Assembly (NCBI GenBank): GCA_002427745.1
Contig: DIYF01000003.1
Span: 7,174 to 71,173, forward strand
Source: Roseivirga sp. UBA6061
GTDB taxonomy: Bacteria; Bacteroidota; Bacteroidia; Cytophagales; Cyclobacteriaceae
DNA length: 64,000 bases
Direction of reading: 5' to 3'
A program made the translations under genes and the position numbers. The notes beneath the pieces were generated by a model. The model did no database searches. It was given only the letters and a program-made list of their open reading frames with translations, and was not told the DNA's origin. Below, one piece after another: positions 62,220 to 64,000 of the stretch (within the stretch, counting starts at the first letter, position 1; each line of letters begins with the position of its first letter).

Positions 62220-63557
62220 ATGAAACAACTTTTTAGTCTCTTTCTGCTTTTATCCGCCTTTGCCCTTTCTGCTCAGACTTTTGATAAGGTTAAACTGGAT
62301 CAATATCTCGAAAATCTTGAGGCTCATAACAAAGCTATGATGAGCGTAGGGCTGGTAAAGGACGGCAACGCAGTTTATCAGAAATCCATCGGCTATGCGG
62401 ATGCCGGTAGTAAACAAAAAGCCAACAGCAATACGCAGTATCGCATCGGTTCTATTACGAAGGTATTCACCTCAACTATGATCTTTCAACTCATAGATGA
62501 GGGCAAACTCAGCCTGGACACCAGCCTCTCAAAATACTATCCCAAGGTGAAGAACGCGGATAAAATCACCATTTCTATGCTCCTCAATCATAGAAGCGGT
62601 ATTCATAATTTCACCAATGACCGGGCCTATCAGTTCTATATGACCCAGCCTAAAAGCAAGGCGGAAATGGTGGGCTTAATAGAAGGTCTAGACAGTGATT
62701 TTGAGCCGGACAGTCGTGCTGACTACTCCAACAGTGCTTTCGTGCTGCTGGGCTTTATCATAGAGGATGTTACAGGAGACAGTTATGCCAGTCAATTGCA
62801 AAAACGCATCGCACAAAAGCTAAACCTTGAAAGAACCGCCTATGGAGGCCCCATCAAAGCCGCTGATAACCAGGCTCAGTCTTATACGCGAAGTGCCAAC
62901 ACCTGGGCTACTGCTACCGTGACAGATATGAGCATTCCTCACGGAGCCGGGGCGATTATCTCTACCCCAACGGAGATAGGTAAGTTTCTTACTGGTTTGA
63001 TGACTGGTAAGCTGATCTCTGCCGAATCTTTGACCAGGATGAAAGAGCTTAAAGATGGCTACGGTCGTGGAATTTTTCAATTTCCTTTTCATGGTAAAAC
63101 GGCTTATGGTCACTCAGGAGGTATAGATGCCTTCAGTTCCAACTCTGGTTATTTCGAGGCAGATGGACTGGCAGTGGCCATAACCTCCAACGGTATGGAT
63201 TATACCATGAACGATATTCTGATAGGTATCCTGAGTATTTACAATGGTATGGCCTTTGAAATTCCTGATTTTAACAAAAAGCCGGTTGAGCTTTCAGAGG
63301 AAGATATGGCTCAGTATGAAGGTACATTTGCCTCAGCCGGCATACCGCTCAAAATCACGATCAAGGTGGCTGGCGGAAATCTCACTGCTCAGGCTACAGG
63401 CCAGAATGCTTTTAACCTCACCCCCTATTCAAGTTCAGAGTTTCGCTTCGATCCTGCTGGCATCGTTATGGTTTTTGCTACAGAGGGAGACAAAGTTGAC
63501 TACAGTACTTTTACCCTGAAACAGGGAGGTGGTAGCTTCAAGTTCACCAAAGAATAA
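62220..63557 (+). CDS. Exported serine hydrolase, class C beta-lactamase fold
   Basis: A 445-residue protein with a signal peptide (LFSLFLLLSAFALSAQ). The penicillin-binding-protein fold shows Ser78-x-x-Lys81 (IGSITKVF), Tyr169 in DYSNSAF, and HSGG at 298-301 in place of the KTG triad. A small C-terminal domain (~345-445) with EGTFASAG resembles the lipocalin-like DUF tail of these hydrolases. Such proteins are usually esterases or D-aminopeptidases and not resistance enzymes. ATG 62220 was chosen over the TTG frame at 62196 because the signal starts there. It is convergent with the last gene, four bases apart. Confidence 0.9.
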   Translation: MKQLFSLFLLLSAFALSAQTFDKVKLDQYLENLEAHNKAMMSVGLVKDGNAVYQKSIGYADAGSKQKANSNTQYRIGSITKVFTSTMIFQLIDEGKLSLDTSLSKYYPKVKNADKITISMLLNHRSGIHNFTNDRAYQFYMTQPKSKAEMVGLIEGLDSDFEPDSRADYSNSAFVLLGFIIEDVTGDSYASQLQKRIAQKLNLERTAYGGPIKAADNQAQSYTRSANTWATATVTDMSIPHGAGAIISTPTEIGKFLTGLMTGKLISAESLTRMKELKDGYGRGIFQFPFHGKTAYGHSGGIDAFSSNSGYFEADGLAVAITSNGMDYTMNDILIGILSIYNGMAFEIPDFNKKPVELSEEDMAQYEGTFASAGIPLKITIKVAGGNLTAQATGQNAFNLTPYSSSEFRFDPAGIVMVFATEGDKVDYSTFTLKQGGGSFKFTKE

Positions 63558-63561
63558 AAAG

Positions 63562-64000
63562 CTACAGTGGATTGGCAGCGATAAACTGGTTGACTACCCC
63601 GGCCAGTTCTTCTCCTTTTTCTTCCTGCAGGAAATGGCCTGCATCCTGAATGGTGGTATGTGCCTGCCCTCTGGCCCCGGGAATCATACTTTGAAAAATG
63701 CCCTCCAGGCCTGACATAATGGGGTCTTTGTCGCTAAAGGCAGTAAGAAAAGGCTTGTCAAACTGTTGTAAAATGCCCCAGGCATCACGGTTGGGCTGAG
63801 CTGCCGGATCATCGGGAGTCACCGGTACCAGGGCCGGAAACTGCCTTGCACCTGCTTTAAAAGATTCGTCAGGGAAAGGGGCATTGTAGGCTGCCAGTAC
63901 CTCCTCAGTCAATGGAGCCACAGTAGCCATATCAATCACCTTCCCGATATTGAACTTCGGACTGTGCTGACTAAACTCCTTCCACTGATTGAAGGCATCA
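63562..64000 (-). CDS. Haloalkane-dehalogenase-like alpha/beta hydrolase (5' part off the window)
   Basis: The C-terminal 146 codons of a minus-strand gene that continues past the window end. The visible part reads FNQWKEFSQHSP, then PFLTAFSDKDPI (acid strand), and DAGHFLQEE, the terminal catalytic His motif of haloalkane dehalogenases. The W..FSQ.SP helix is characteristic of the cap domain in this family. The nucleophile Asp is outside the window. Family members hydrolyse halogenated alkanes, though many homologues have other substrates. Confidence 0.8.
   Translation of the reverse strand, partial: DAFNQWKEFSQHSPKFNIGKVIDMATVAPLTEEVLAAYNAPFPDESFKAGARQFPALVPVTPDDPAAQPNRDAWGILQQFDKPFLTAFSDKDPIMSGLEGIFQSMIPGARGQAHTTIQDAGHFLQEEKGEELAGVVNQFIAANPL

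Noticed and set aside
62220-63557. Beta-lactamase as an antibiotic-resistance gene
   Set aside because: The SxxK, YxN and HSG motifs fit the broad serine hydrolase family; length and the C-terminal extra domain argue for an esterase or peptidase role.

Overview
The window looks like ordinary chromosome from a free-living, probably marine, gliding-type Bacteroidota, most likely a member of the Cytophagales. The evidence is a type IX secretion (T9SS) type A sorting tail, a gliding-type (type B) C-terminal domain next to a PorP/SprF protein, bactofilin, a TonB receptor with an N-terminal carboxypeptidase-regulatory-like segment, split transketolase genes, and promoters of the Bacteroidota form (TTG, about 20 bases, TAnnTTTG). 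I see no tRNA, rRNA, CRISPR array, integrase, transposase or phage gene. Base and codon use look even throughout.

Layout. 1-11,500: a small TPR protein, then on the minus strand a 2,796-residue secreted protein built from cadherin-like domains and FG-GAP-type propellers. Upstream of it lies a membrane glycosyltransferase with TPRs that resembles the eukaryotic TMTC cadherin O-mannosyltransferases. 11,600-24,400: housekeeping and metabolism (CutC, 3-hydroxyacyl-CoA dehydrogenase, a quinone-oxidoreductase-like enzyme, DnaB, Mpl, a DnaQ-like exonuclease, an M48 lipoprotein peptidase, a FAH-family enzyme, an M23 peptidase, Bcp, and transketolase in two subunits). 24,500-26,440: an orphan receiver protein and an ArnT-like glycosyltransferase.

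26,900-33,620 is a compact five-gene plus-strand operon: bactofilin, a collagen-like fibre with an S74 self-cleaving chaperone, an exported protein with a type B T9SS tail, a PorP/SprF-type membrane protein, and an OmpA-type peptidoglycan anchor. I read it as a surface-fibre assembly system. 33,700-37,490 holds the oxidative pentose phosphate genes gnd and, divergently, zwf-pgl. 37,750-41,050 is a tricorn-type protease. 41,200-42,620 is a DUF2975/XRE/CPBP operon. 42,700-45,410 is an SbtA-type bicarbonate transporter locus with a LysR regulator and a CutA/PII-fold-like protein.

45,670-57,730 carries a sulfatase-modifying-factor-like exported protein, a YheT-type hydrolase, a haem-type TonB receptor, a deoxynucleoside kinase, two small uncharacterised proteins, DinB, a MaoC dehydratase, a DUF4442 protein, a cyclophilin, an arginase-family enzyme, an NtrC-type regulator and a single receiver. 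57,970-63,560 is a run of exported hydrolases (S9 peptidase, gamma-glutamyltransferase, class C beta-lactamase-like). The window ends inside a haloalkane-dehalogenase-like gene.

The points most worth following are the bactofilin/collagen/T9SS operon, the TMTC-like enzyme beside a giant cadherin-like protein, the sbtA locus, and a small family of inverted repeats placed between convergent genes. All functional statements are read from sequence by eye; no search was run.
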